DNA of 64,000 nucleotides from Drosophila persimilis (Eukaryota > Arthropoda > Insecta > Diptera > Drosophilidae). The first letter of the stretch is position 1, and each line of letters opens with the position of its first letter. The stretch lies in assembly GCF_003286085.1 (NCBI RefSeq), contig NW_020825298.1, positions 9,858,001-9,922,000 of the forward strand, in the 5' to 3' direction. Below, piece after piece: positions 34,851 through 45,791 of the stretch. The notes beneath the pieces were generated by a model, which did not search any database, was not told the origin of the DNA, and saw only the letters and a program-made list of their open reading frames with translations. A program made the translations under genes and the position numbers.

Positions 34851-35786
34851 ATGCAAGCTCCTCCTCCCGAACACTGTCCTGGCGTTGAGAGCGAGCAGGC
34901 TGGACAGGTGAGTGCCTGTGCCGGCTGTCCCAATCAGAGCATATGCAGCGATCCGAACAAGAAACGCGAGGATCCGGGCAAGGCTCTGGTTGCCGCGGCT
35001 CTGAAGGATGTCAAACACAAGCTGTTGATCCTCTCCGGCAAAGGGGGCGTGGGCAAGAGCACAGTCACCACTTTGTTGACGCGGTACCTGGCCAGGAGTT
35101 ATCCAGACAGCAATTTCGGTGTGTTGGACATTGACATTTGCGGGCCATCGCAGCCGCGTCTAATGGGCGCCCTCGGAGAGAACGTTCATCAATCTGGATC
35201 GGGTTGGTCGCCAGTGGGCATAGACGACAATGTGTGCCTGATGTCGATTGGGTTTCTGCTGGGCTCAGTGGATGATGCCATTATTTGGCGTGGTCCCAAA
35301 AAGAATGGAATGATTCGTCAATTCCTGAGCGAAGTGGACTGGGGAAACCTAGATCTACTGCTACTGGACACGCCGCCCGGCACCTCGGATGAGCACCTGT
35401 CTGTGGTTTCCTATCTGAAAGATGACAGCGCACCCGATTCAGTGCATGCCATAATAGTGACCACACCCCAAGAGGTTGCTCTGCTGGACGTGCGCAAGGA
35501 AATCAACTTCTGCAAGAAGCAACAGATACCCATTGTGGGTGTGATCGAAAACATGAGCGGTTTTCGGTGTGGTCACTGCGGCCACAGCTCCGAAATTTTT
35601 CCAGCCAAAACCGGAGGAGCTGCAGCCATGTGCGCGGAAATGGAGGTGCCCCTGTTGGGCTCTCTGCCCCTTGATCCGGCCATTGCCAAGGCGTGCGATG
35701 CCGGTGAGGACATCACTTCTGTTAAGAATCCCACCACCGAGGCTCTGGAGGGTATTTGTTCCAAGATTATGAGTAGCTTTAATTAG
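34851..35786 (+). CDS. Nubp1: Cytosolic Fe-S cluster assembly factor NUBP1
   Basis: A single exon, 311 aa. The Mrp/NBP35-type P-loop ATPase is the scaffold that builds and hands on 4Fe-4S clusters for cytosolic and nuclear proteins. The N-terminal cluster ligands are Cys9, Cys23, Cys26 and Cys32, which identify NUBP1 rather than NUBP2. The deviant Walker A GKGGVGKS is at residues 63-70. [12 protein letters not shown] and [15 protein letters not shown] follow, and the C-terminal bridging CGHCG motif is present. The ATG at 34851 was chosen over the upstream in-frame ATG at 34833 because [11 protein letters not shown] matches the family start. It is convergent with glu (65 bp between stops) and divergent from Prosbeta4. 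Confidence 0.95.
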
Positions 35787-35851
35787 ATTTAATGTATTTA
35801 AATGAATATCTCTGATCGGAGGTCTAAAATTGCGTAAACAGTATTCCTAAT

Positions 35852-38800
35852 CTAATCATTCATTTTTGGCGAGCTTGGAGGGCTCTCTAGCGACATTTCT
35901 GTGGTGGTATTCGCTTCTTGTATGGCCTGCGGGATGGCCGTACTCTCCATGGGTGGTGCGAATGTTGTATCTCTTCCCGATCCAACGGTCGCCACCTTCA
36001 GTTGCTGCTGCTGTGGCTGCGTTTCTGGTGATCGCTTCTCATCGTTCTCTGGAGCCATAGGGTCAATGGTATTATCCTGACGTGCCAATGTGTTTTCTGC
36101 AATGGTGTCTGGAAGCATGATGTTTGCTATCGCGTCTGGAAGCATGGTGCTGCCAATAGAACCACCCATTGTGCAGGTCAAGCGAGGCGGCTGTTCGGGC
36201 AGCTGTGGCGGGACATTCAGAAGTGTGATGGTATCCGTGCAGTCATTCACCTTATAGATGCCCACCAGATGGTTGGCCAGCTCAAACATGTTCACGCGCA
36301 GTGAGACGATAATAAACTGCGCATTTTTGGTACGCTCCTGCAATGTATAGATTACAAATGAATATAATCAAAGGGTTATCCATCTTTGTCGTAACCCACC
36401 TTTATGTAGTGCGCCACAATGGAGACATTCTTGAAATCCAGTGCCGCATCGATTTCATCCATAAAGTACAGCGGCGAAGGCTTGTAATAATGCAAGGCAA
36501 AGACCAGGGCCAGAGAGGACAGTGTCTTCTCACCGCCAGAGAGATTCGAGATATACTTCCAGCTTTTTTTGGGCGGCCGGACGGTGAAGTTAACACCCTC
36601 GGTGAATGGGTCCATTGAGTCGACCAGCTCCAGTTCGGCATCGCCGCCCTGTGTGATCATTTGGTACATTTCCTTGAGCTTATGTGTTATGATGGCAAAG
36701 CCATCCATAAACTCCTTGTAGCGACGCTTGCGTACCTCTTCGTACTTGTCGCGCATCTCGTTACGCTTGGAGGTGATGTCTTCGAGTACGCGCACGCGAT
36801 CCAGATAAACGTTTCGCTTCTCATTGAACTCCTTGATGCAGTTCAGGTTCGGTTTCTTACTCAGCTCCTCCTCGAGCACAGTTGCCTTGTACCGCATATC
36901 GGCTATCGGCTCTGCATTAAGTTCTTCTTCAGTTAGTTCCTTAAGAGGGATCAGCGGCTCCGTTTGCCCTGGGATATCGTTGAGCTTGAGAGGCTTCAGT
37001 TCAGCCTGATGGGCCGGTATTTCCACCTTGACAAGGCGGTCAACTATGGCTTTTACGTTCTGCACTTTTGTCTCCATTTCGATTCGGTCAATATTACGTT
37101 GATTTTCCTGCTTGGTGATCTCATCGATTTGCTTCTTCAGATCTGATGATTGGCTCTTGGCATTCTCTATGGCTTCGGCCGCCTCTTCCTCTGCCTTTTC
37201 CAGATCTTCCTTATGCTCCTGGAACCTTTGTCGCTGCTCATTTAGGGTGCGCAACTTTTCCTCGGCGGTCTTGATATTCTCCGTCAGATTATTGTTGCTT
37301 TTGGTGATCTTTTCAATATTCCTCTCCGCGCTGCTCAGAGCCACATTCATAGAGCGAATATTAGCAGACAGTTTCTCGATTTGAGTGGTAGTTTTTTTGA
37401 TCTTTGCCTCGACAGGCTTCACATTCTCATTTCGCAGGTCATTGTATTGGGCTTGAATCTCTTCGATTTGGCTGCTCATTACCTGCTCAGCCGAAAGCGC
37501 CTCCTCCAATTCCTCCTTAGACGTTTCTATTTGAGCCTCCCGTGACTTGACGGCTCCCTCGTCTGTGGTCTTTTTCAGCATCTTTTCACGCTGGATATTG
37601 CACTGCTTCAGATTACTGGCCATCTGCTGCTCTAGCGATTTGATGCTGACATCCAGACGCTTGTACTCCGCCTCGTTTCGCTGCAACGTTATCTGCAATG
37701 TTTGCACCTCACGCTCCAGGCGACCTTGCTGCTCTTGGCAATAGTTGATTCTCGTTTGCAGTTCTTCTGCCCTGATCTGCATGTCCTCCAAGGCACTCTG
37801 TGATGATGACGAGGTGTCGGCGCTTTCGGCAGTCTTGGTCCGCACTTGGGTGCCCATTTTACCACGAAGGGCAGTCCTGCCACCGCCAGACATTGTGCCC
37901 GTCAACTCAATCATCTCGCCCCCCAGCGTGACCACTCGGTAGCGCTGCCTTCCATAGGCAATGCGTGTGCCCTGTTCCAGGTCCGTGCCCACAAGTGTGT
38001 TTCTCAGGGCAAAGTAGAAGGCGGTCCTGACGCGATCATCTTCGACCTTCACGAGATCGTACAGACGGGGCACGTTCTCAGGCCTGCAATTTCATTTAGA
38101 CAGTTATGTTATCTGCTTATTGATTGGATTATTGTCCAAAACATACGTGTCAATCGTGGAGCAGGCCTCACGTCGAAGATGCTCGATCTTTTCTAGGGTA
38201 ATGAAGGTGGCCCTGCCCACATTGTACTTTTTCAGGGCTGCAATGGCTTCCGCGGCTGTGTCGTAGTTATCCGTCACAATGTTATCCAAGCGACCGCCAG
38301 CCGCTGTGGAAATGGCCACATCATACTTTGCATCAATGCCACCCAAGTTACCCAGACGTCCCAGAATGCCTGGGATCTTGCCCTCCATTTTCTGGCGCAT
38401 AAGGAAGTCCAGAACTTTGTCATTGGAACGCTGGGACTGCATGTTTCTCGATCGCTCGTTAATCTAAGAGAATAGATGTGAAGTTAAGAAAGCGCAGAAA
38501 GGATTTGCCAAGATCAGCAATGAAACAGCTTGACTGAATGCCTACCTCATCCTTAAGTTTTGAACATTGTACGGACAGATTGCGCTCCTCTTTGTTAAGC
38601 TTTTCTACCTCCGCTGACTTGGTGGCGATCTCTGTTTTCATTTCGGGAATACTTTGCTTTAGCTCAACCACTTTGTTCGCCTTCTCCTCGAGACTCTGCT
38701 GTGACTGTTGATAGGAGCTCATTAGAGACTCGTATTTTCTGGTTTCAGTTGTCTCCACTTGCTTGAGGATCTTCAGCTCGGATTCGTGGACCTGCAGTGC

Positions 38801-40361
38801 AGCCTTGGCGGAGTTGACCTTCTCCTTGAGCCCCACCAGCTCGTCGGTCAGCTTGAGGCGCTTCTCGGTGAGGGGCTCGGTCTGCTTTTTCAGTTCGTTC
38901 ATTTGTTTTTCTAGCTCTTCATTTAGTGTGACTTTTTCCTTCTCCAGACGTTCCATTTTCTTGTTGCAATCCTCAATTTCACGCTGATTTCTTTCTGGCA
39001 GCGTACGCAAGTCCTCCAACTCCTTTTCGTTCTTTTCAATCTGGGCCTTGTCCTTTTTGCGCTGCTTGTTGGTGTTCTCCATTGTGCTTTGGACCTCCGT
39101 GCAGGCGCGCTCTGCACTCACAAGCTTCTTTTTGACTTGATCTCTCTGCTTAACCAGGGATTCAAAAGCCCTGAAAGATGGTTGACGTAAAACAATATAT
39201 TTTGCTGTAACAACTGCATATGCATATATGTTTTTCTTACTCTATTTCCTTTCTTATGATCTCCTCCTTTTCGGCGCGTTCTTTTTGGAGCACATTGGTG
39301 GCCTCGTCATGCGTTTTTAAATTCTCCGCACAGCTTTCGTACTCTTTAGTGTGTTCCTCCAAAGAGATCTTCTTCAAGCTGATGTATTTTTGGTACACCC
39401 AAGATTTTGTTCGCACCCATTCGTTCTCCTTCTTCAGGTACTCGACGGCCTCATTGAATGGCTGCTCCAGGTCCTTCATGTCACGCTCGGCCAATTTGCA
39501 GCGATTGTGCTTCTCTGTGCGATCGTCGGTGAGCTGATCCACACGCTGGTTGATCTGATGGAGTGGTCGAATATAGCGTTGGGTGCCCACAATATCCTCC
39601 AGGTACTCCAGCATTCCGGTCTCGTTCTCATTCAGACCCTTCGGCTTCATCATGGCTATCGATTCGACCTCGCCCTGGAGAATCAGGAAACGATTGTGCT
39701 CCAGGTCCACATGATGGGTCTTCAGTAGCTTGACCACATCCTTGACCTGAGCGCGACGTCCGTTGATTTGATAATATGAGGAATTATCTGACATGGCCGT
39801 TCGTTCGATGACAATGTGAGAGTCGGGCACCGTCACGCAAGTGCCATTGCCCTTGTCCAAAATCTGCTCGAAGTGTACGGCCACCGCGCAGCTACGAAGG
39901 TTGGGATACCTCGAGGATTTATGAATGAGGGTGGAGACACGCTTGCAGCGAATGCGATTGGCCCGACAGCCGAAGACGAACATCATGGAATCGATCACGT
40001 TACTCTTACCGCTGCCATTGGGTCCTATAATGGCGGTAAAGCTATGATGGAAGGGTCCCAGTATCACCTCTCCAGCGTAGCTCTTGAAGTTGTGGTTCAC
40101 AATCTGTTTGATGATCAGCCGCGGTCCGGTGCTCTCCATCGAACAGTGGGCCGGCACCGGCGGCGGTATGTATATATCCCCAATGCGTGTCCCGCCTTCC
40201 TCATCGTCAAATACCATGGCATCATCCAGGGCGTCCATTGCAGCGGCGTTCTCGGCTTCTTTTTGGGCCCGCAATTGCTGCTGTCCTGTCATCTGGGCCA
40301 GCCGATTCGGCCCACTCTTGCGTCCACCCCCACCTTTCAATGTGACGGTGCTGGGACTCAT
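35852..40361 (-). CDS. glu: Condensin subunit SMC4 (Gluon)
   Basis: Five exons (39241-40361, 38546-39170, 38147-38463, 36400-38083 and 35852-36337) encode 1410 aa with all phases consistent. SMC4 pairs with SMC2 to form the ATPase arms of condensin, which compacts and resolves mitotic chromosomes. Walker A GPNGSGKS is at residues 113-120. Two long Lys/Glu-rich coiled coils flank the hinge, which lies around the exon 3-4 join (GILGRLGNLGGID, then MSGGGR). The C-terminal head has LSGGEKTLSSLALVFALH and Walker B YFMDEIDAALD. The tail after HYIKERTKNAQF is Pro/Thr/Gln-rich and fly-like. Exon 1 starts MSPSTVTLKGGGGRK. It shares its 5' space with ChLD3 and its 3' space with Nubp1. Confidence 0.96.
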
Positions 40362-40495
40362 TCTGTAGATCTCATAGGCTTATATTTCGAGGAATAACGC
40401 AAATTATGCTTTGCCAAACAGGCGCCAATGGAATTAGGACGCTATCGCAGGGCTGCCTAGGCAACAGCGCCACCTAGGGAATAACGAATGTGTCG

Positions 40496-40760
40496 CGAGT
40501 TATTGATATATACCGTCCCTCAGAAATGTACCGAAATGAGCCGTATATTTTCAAAATATACCGTAAATATACTGACGAGTTCAAGTTCTATTATACATAT
40601 TCCTTGATTTTGATCTTCCGTCGAATATTACAAGCTATGTAGATCTCTCAACTTCGCCCACATAATTTTATTCCATTGACGAATATATTTTTTACAAGAT
40701 TGGCTAGTATTAAGTACTTTCAGGGATTGTATTTTGACTAAAACACACAAAACATACGGT
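40496..40760 (+). repeat. Motif 6 array and repeat tail (family A, copy 5)
   Basis: The opening 'gtgtcgcgagttattgatatatacc' resembles the DRE/Motif 1 start of the other copies but both motifs are degraded. The array at 40505-40577 includes an exact Motif 6 reverse word (aaatatactgac). The tail has 'gagttcaagttctatt', 'gatcttccgtcgaatatta', 'cccacataattttat' and 'gattggctagtattaagtac'. It lies 135-400 bp upstream of the glu ATG. 'gcaacagcgcc' recurs at 40460 and 40803, bracketing the repeat: a possible flank duplication. Confidence 0.75.
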
Positions 40761-41178
40761 TTGCAAAATTAATGTTGCAAGCAACATAGAAAGCTGCCTA
40801 GGCAACAGCGCCCCCTATACTTATCGCTGGAACTAATCCGTAAAATCGAAGCGAGTTGGCAGTACTAGAATGAGACGTTTTTTTAAATGGATAATTCAAA
40901 TTCAAATTTAAAAATCAATCGCGTCATTTTGTAAACCAAAACAAATAATTACTAAAAGGTAATCTTAATTAAGGAAGATATGTTCTTATATGTTCAGATG
41001 AATTACATTTTGCAATACAATGAAATTTTGTAAATGTATATTTTAAGAATATTTTCGATGTACCAAAAGTGGGGAACAATTACTGTAGCGAAGAGAGAGA
41101 AAAATATAGCGACAACAACAAAGAGCTTTCTCTAAGACGCTCTCCGATACCCTCTATAAAGAGAAATGCCCAAATATA

Positions 41179-41213
41179 TATATAGCCAGCTGCATCTCAC
41201 AAGACTTTCAGTC
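41179..41213 (+). promoter_or_regulatory. ChLD3: ChLD3 core promoter: TATA box and initiator
   Basis: TATATAG (41179-41185) precedes the initiator TCAGTC (41208-41213) with the A at 41210, so the TATA starts at -31, the exact Drosophila spacing. The following leader runs to the ChLD3 ATG. A focused TATA promoter suits a stage- and tissue-controlled cuticle gene, unlike the TATA-less housekeeping promoters around it. Confidence 0.85.
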
Positions 41214-41498
41214 ACAATTTGGCTTCGCTTCGGCTTTGTGCGGTAGCGGAACTCGCGTACTTTCAACACGTTTCATTCGCCGGTGGTGCGGTGCGGCTTG
41301 GTCTTAGTTTTTCCACTCGAGATACACCGCAACAAATAAACCTACAAAGAAATATATTGGACACACGCAAACTGGAAATTAAGCAGAAAAATGCTTTGCC
41401 CCGGGGAAAATTTAAATTGCCAAACTGGTTTCACAGTCAAGGTCGTCGCTTCCGCCCAGCGACGTTGTCGTGCCTCAGCATTGAGTCGGCGGTTATCA

Positions 41499-44263
41499 AT
41501 GCAAAACTTCAACCTACTCCCACTATATGGTCTGTCCAGCAGCATTGTCATTGTTATGCTGATGATTATGTCGTCCATATCGTCGCTGGATGCTATGCGC
41601 ATTGGTAATTTCTCCACTTTTGTTTGTCATCATTGGGGCGGGAACGGTCGCGGGCGCGGTCTCCTGATTGGGTGCGTGTCTTTGTATTTTGGCATGCGCA
41701 TGCGCGCGCATTGGGTGTGAAAGTTGTTGATCTGTTACATAACGAACAGAGTAGAGCCAAGTCTGGCTAGGCTAGGCCAGGTCCGCCACCAACCCCCTGC
41801 ACCCAAAGACTACAGACTATGCTGTGCATTGAACCCAATGACAGTTGCTGAAATTTTCCTGACCCGCTGCCATGGCTAAGTAAAATGATAAATTTACTTT
41901 CTAAATGCTGCAACACAGCTTAGCAGCTGAGCAGCGGCTCTCCTACAAATACAGAGGCATGGGGATAGATTGGTAGATATTGAGATACACTCACAGATGC
42001 AGATGTAGATATGTACATCAGAGTCGGACAGACAATCGGTAGACATATCTTGAGATATCATCTGCATCGCTGCATTTAACCAACGCGTGTGTTGGTCGCT
42101 TGCTCAATCGGTCTGAGTTACGATCTGGTGCGGCACGGCTACGGGCCATTGCTGCTGGCCAGGCCAATTCATGATGCAAACGCATTTCAATTTATCTGCT
42201 ACAATGTGGTACGCCATGGCCATAACTTGGCCAAGGGGCGTATATGCCCCAGCACAGTGTGGGTGGCAGGGGAGTGGTAAAACCTAGATATTACAACCAA
42301 ATTCGCATCCGATCAGCTTCATAAGTGGATAGTACGGCTGTGGGGGCTTGTACATATGTACATATATCCTCCCCCTTCAAGCTCCATATGTGCAACGCCC
42401 ATGCCTCAATTCCAATTCCAATGCGTGATTGGCGGCACACTCAAGAAACGAGAGTATTGCTGCAACCGACAGTCAATGGCTAGCTACTTTTGGGTTGACG
42501 TGAGGCTGCTCCTAATTGGGTCAACGCATTAATTAGTTTCCTTTAGTAATTACACGAAGCTCTCTCACACCAATTTGCAGACAATGATGGAATAATCAAC
42601 AGCAGTCACAGTAGCAACAGCAACCACAGTCGTCACCGGCGCTCGGCCTCAACAGCCAGTTGCATGCATGATGCACGCTTCTATCGCAATCCGACTAGGC
42701 CGGTCCACAAGATCTGGACGAACAGTGAGTGTGCCAAGTATTTTCTGTGCCTGGATGGGGAGGTATTTGAGTTCAAATGCTCGGAGGGGCTGCTCTTCGA
42801 TGTGGTGCGTCAGATATGCGACTTCAAGGCGAACGTGGATAATTGTGATGTGAGTGCAGAGACGCCGGCTCCCAAGCCGCTGCTGGAGATGGCCGATTGT
42901 GCGGATGAGTATCAGTTGGGCTGTGCCGATGGCACTTGCCTGCCTCAGGAGTACTTCTGCGATGGCTCTGTGGATTGTCCGGATGGCTCCGATGAGGGCT
43001 GGTGCGATGTCGAGCATGATCCGAATGCGGCTGGGGCGTGCGACTCGAAGAAGTGCCAGTTGCCGCATTGCTTCTGCTCAAAGGATGGCACCCAGATACC
43101 GGGAAACCTCGGGACCTCATCTGTTCCCCAGATGATCCTGCTCACCTTCGACGATGCCATCAATCACGACAACTGGGAGCTCTTCTCCAAGGTTCTGTTC
43201 ACACAGAATCGTCGCAATCCCAATGGATGTCCCATTAAGGGCACCTTCTATGTGTCGCATCCGTTTACCAATTATCAATATGTACAGAAGCTCTGGAACG
43301 ACGGACACGAGATTGCCGTGCATTCAGTAACGTAAGTTCCAAGCTCTTTCAAGCTGATGAAACTCTCCTCTAACACACTTCTTCATACAGCCATCGAGGT
43401 CCAGAAATGTGGTGGTCCAAGAATGCCACAATTGAGGATTGGTTCGATGAGATGGTGGGCCAGGCGAACATTATCAACAAGTTTGCCGCCGTTCGGATGG
43501 ATGAAATTCGGGGCATGCGAGTGCCATTCCTGCGCGTGGGATGGAATCGTCAGTTCCTAATGATGAAGGAGTTTGGTTTTGTTTACGACGCCTCCATGGT
43601 GGCCCCACATTCGAATCCCCCCCTGTGGCCGTACACACTGGACTACAAGATGCCGCACAGTTGCACGGGAGTTAACCAGAATTGTCCATCGAGAAGTTAT
43701 CCGGGCATCTGGGAGTTGGCTATTAATCAACTGGAAGCCGGTGAATACAGGTGCGGGATGGTTGACAGTTGTCCGCCCCATTTAAGTGGCGATGATATCT
43801 ACAGACTGCTAACGCACAACTTCAAGAGACATTACCTGAGCAACCGGGCACCCTTTGGCTTGTATTTTCACTCCACCTGGTTTAAAAAGATTGATTATTT
43901 GAATGCGTTTTTGGTAAATACAGAAGGGAATAACCGAACTGACTCAATTTACATACATTACTTACTCTTCTAATTGTCCTTTAGAAATTTCTCGATGATC
44001 TGCAAAAACTACCCGATGTGTACTTTGTGACCAACCAGCAGGCCATTCAGTGGATGCGTCATCCGACGCCCAGCAATCAGATGCATCAGTTCGAGCCCTG
44101 GCACTGCCAGACTAAGGAGCTAGATGACCACGAACAGGTTTGCAACATACCCAACGTATGCAAGGTACGCAGTAGGGTGCTACAGGAGGATCGGTATTTC
44201 TACACATGCATGGAGTGTCCGGCCCAGTATCCCTGGATACGAAACGAGTTTGGCCTGGACTGA
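41499..44263 (+). CDS. ChLD3: Chitin deacetylase with chitin-binding and LDL-receptor domains
   Basis: Four exons (41499-41604, 42581-43331, 43391-43913 and 43985-44263) encode 552 aa. An in-frame ATG at 41391 would add 36 residues; I prefer 41499 because a signal peptide (hydrophobic SSSIVIVMLMIMSSISS) follows it closely. The order of domains is signal peptide, a CBM14 chitin-binding domain (six Cys, CMHDARF to ANVDNC), an LDL-receptor class A domain ending DCPDGSDEGWC, then a polysaccharide deacetylase. Deacetylase motifs are TFDD, the zinc-binding HSVTH, the arginine-containing RVPFLR, and FGLYFHSTW. Such secreted enzymes modify chitin in cuticle, trachea or peritrophic membrane. The 976 bp first intron lacks genes. 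It is convergent with LSm7 (121 bp between stops). Confidence 0.92.
41605..42580 (+). other. ChLD3 intron 1
   Basis: The intron begins gtaattt and ends cacaccaatttgcag. It contains CAGATGTAGATAT-type repetitions near 41990-42060 and no exon that I can support. First introns of cuticle genes often hold enhancers, but nothing specific is visible. Confidence 0.6.
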
Positions 44264-44384
44264 GGAGAAGCTAAAGCAATTAGATTTAAGCACTTATTTA
44301 TGAGTCTCCGCTAAATATATTTTTAAACCGATTTCCACAAGAGTTTTGTACTAAGCCTAGGCCATAGAGATAGATGCTATCCTC

Positions 44385-44779
44385 CTATTGCGTTGTAAAT
44401 GGATTTGCAATGCTTTCGACGCCGTCTGCGGGGCAGATTAGTACCAACGCTGTGCCACGGCAGACCACGAGGCCGAGACTCCGTGTTGAGTCCTCGGTAA
44501 GTTTGTAGGGCTCGTCCGAGTCACGCAGATACTCCACTGTGTTGTCCAGCACCAAGTTCAACAGAGCATCGTAGCCTTTGAGAATCCCAGATGCTTCGCG
44601 TCCGCCCGCGAATTTCACACGGATCTGTTTCTCCAGATATTTGGACAGGTCCAGAATGGACTCCTTGCGGCGTTTCTCCTTGCCGTCATTGTTTCCACCC
44701 ACCTGGAAGGAGACGTACATGTTGGTGAAATGAAATTATTTTCTAATTTAGGTATTTTTTTTACCTTTTTATCTGCCAT
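44385..44779 (-). CDS. LSm7: U6 snRNA-associated Sm-like protein LSm7
   Basis: Two exons (44765-44779, only five codons MADKK, and 44385-44702) encode 110 aa. LSm7 is one ring member of both LSm2-8 (U6 snRNA binding, splicing) and LSm1-7 (mRNA decapping). After a Lys/Arg-rich leader come the Sm1 motif (QIRVKFAGGREASGILKGYD, then LVLDNTVEYL) and the Sm2 motif (LGLVVCRGTALVLI). The split start was chosen because exon 2 alone lacks a sensible ATG and MADKK|VGG matches the family start. Splice phase is 0 with CAG|GTG at the acceptor. It is divergent to BuGZ with a DRE (44825-44832) about 45 bp upstream of the ATG. Confidence 0.93.
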
Positions 44780-44824
44780 TTTAAGCAAATTTTTTATATT
44801 TTATTTAATGCCGGTCAGTGGGCC

Positions 44825-44960
44825 TATCGATATACTGTCAGACAGAAATACCGAAACATACCTTCTCATTTCAAAAATATACCGGAAATATACCGATGGA
44901 AAAAACTAACTTATCCCACTTAAACCCCCCTAAATTTAAATAACTTGAGTGAAAAACTGT
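44825..44960 (+). repeat. DRE plus Motif 6 array (family A, copy 6)
   Basis: tatcgata at 44825-44832 is followed by four AAATAC/AAATATACC words up to 44897, then 'cttatcccacttaaacccccctaaatttaaataacttgag'-like sequence. The last block matches the start block of the array at 4.1-4.5 kb. It sits in the LSm7/BuGZ promoter. Confidence 0.75.
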
Positions 44961-45124
44961 GTGTTCCTCTCTGACCACGGATCCTCTGTCAATCGCTTTG
45001 TATGCACTGCATTTTCTGGGCCGTTGTTGTCCATACCCTCTCTTTCCTAGAGGCGAAATTTGATATGCTTCCTTCCATGTTGTGGTAGGCAAAAGGGGAT
45101 TGATGAATGTTGTCATCCAAAAAT

Positions 45125-45622
45125 ATTAATAAGTGGGTTTCAAAGCAGCTTGGAAGACAGTATTTTAATATTATCAAATAGAAGCAACATGTAAGAAATA
45201 ACGTAACATTGCATATACATATGTATGTACATATGTACACTTACGTTTTAGCTTGACCCTTTTTGTTTAAACCTTATTTTAGACACAATCAAATAGCAAG
45301 GAGTACATCAAATTAGTCAGTGTTGTAGAAAATTAATTCATCAAGCGGATAAATTGATGTGTTCAGTGCTGGAGTCCTAGATAGCTAGTTATCTCAAATC
45401 GTATATCAAATGAATATGATAATGGACAGCGAACGATTAACCCATTGTCGACCAATGGGGTATTTTAATATTCCCACGAAAATGATTAAACTTGAAGAAT
45501 TTATGTGATATTCAGGTGGAAGGATAGGATGGATCTACTAGAAGAATTTACATACAGTACTATTTTCGGCAGTTAAATTTAAGTTGTTCACCTGTTTAAA
45601 TAAAAGGGGGTTCAGTGGGCTA
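45125..45622 (-). repeat. Dispersed repeat, reverse copy (family A, copy 7)
   Basis: It aligns end to end with 22970-23470 in the same orientation: 'tttgtttaaaccttattttagac', 'ctagatagctagttat', 'gcgaacgattaacccattg' and 'aataaaagggggttcagtgggctaa'. Its outer end is an inverted match to the 44908-44950 block, so copies 6 and 7 together look like the two ends of one palindromic insertion of ~750 bp between LSm7 and BuGZ. An ACATATGT simple repeat interrupts it near 45213-45238. Confidence 0.7.
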
Positions 45623-45791
45623 ATTTCGTATTTTTCATCGGTATGGTACGGATATTTTATCGGCATGCACTCCATTTTGTTTTCTCACGACTCTCACGAA
45701 GAAAAATTTTTTAGCTACAGAAATTTGTAATTTTAAAAGAATTGGACGAGCGCATCGTCGAATTTAAGTGCTTTTAAACAAATTTCAAATC

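Noticed and set aside
39351-40397. Long frames antisense to glu exon 1
   Set aside because: By-products of SMC4 codon bias. The Walker A-bearing sense frame explains the region.
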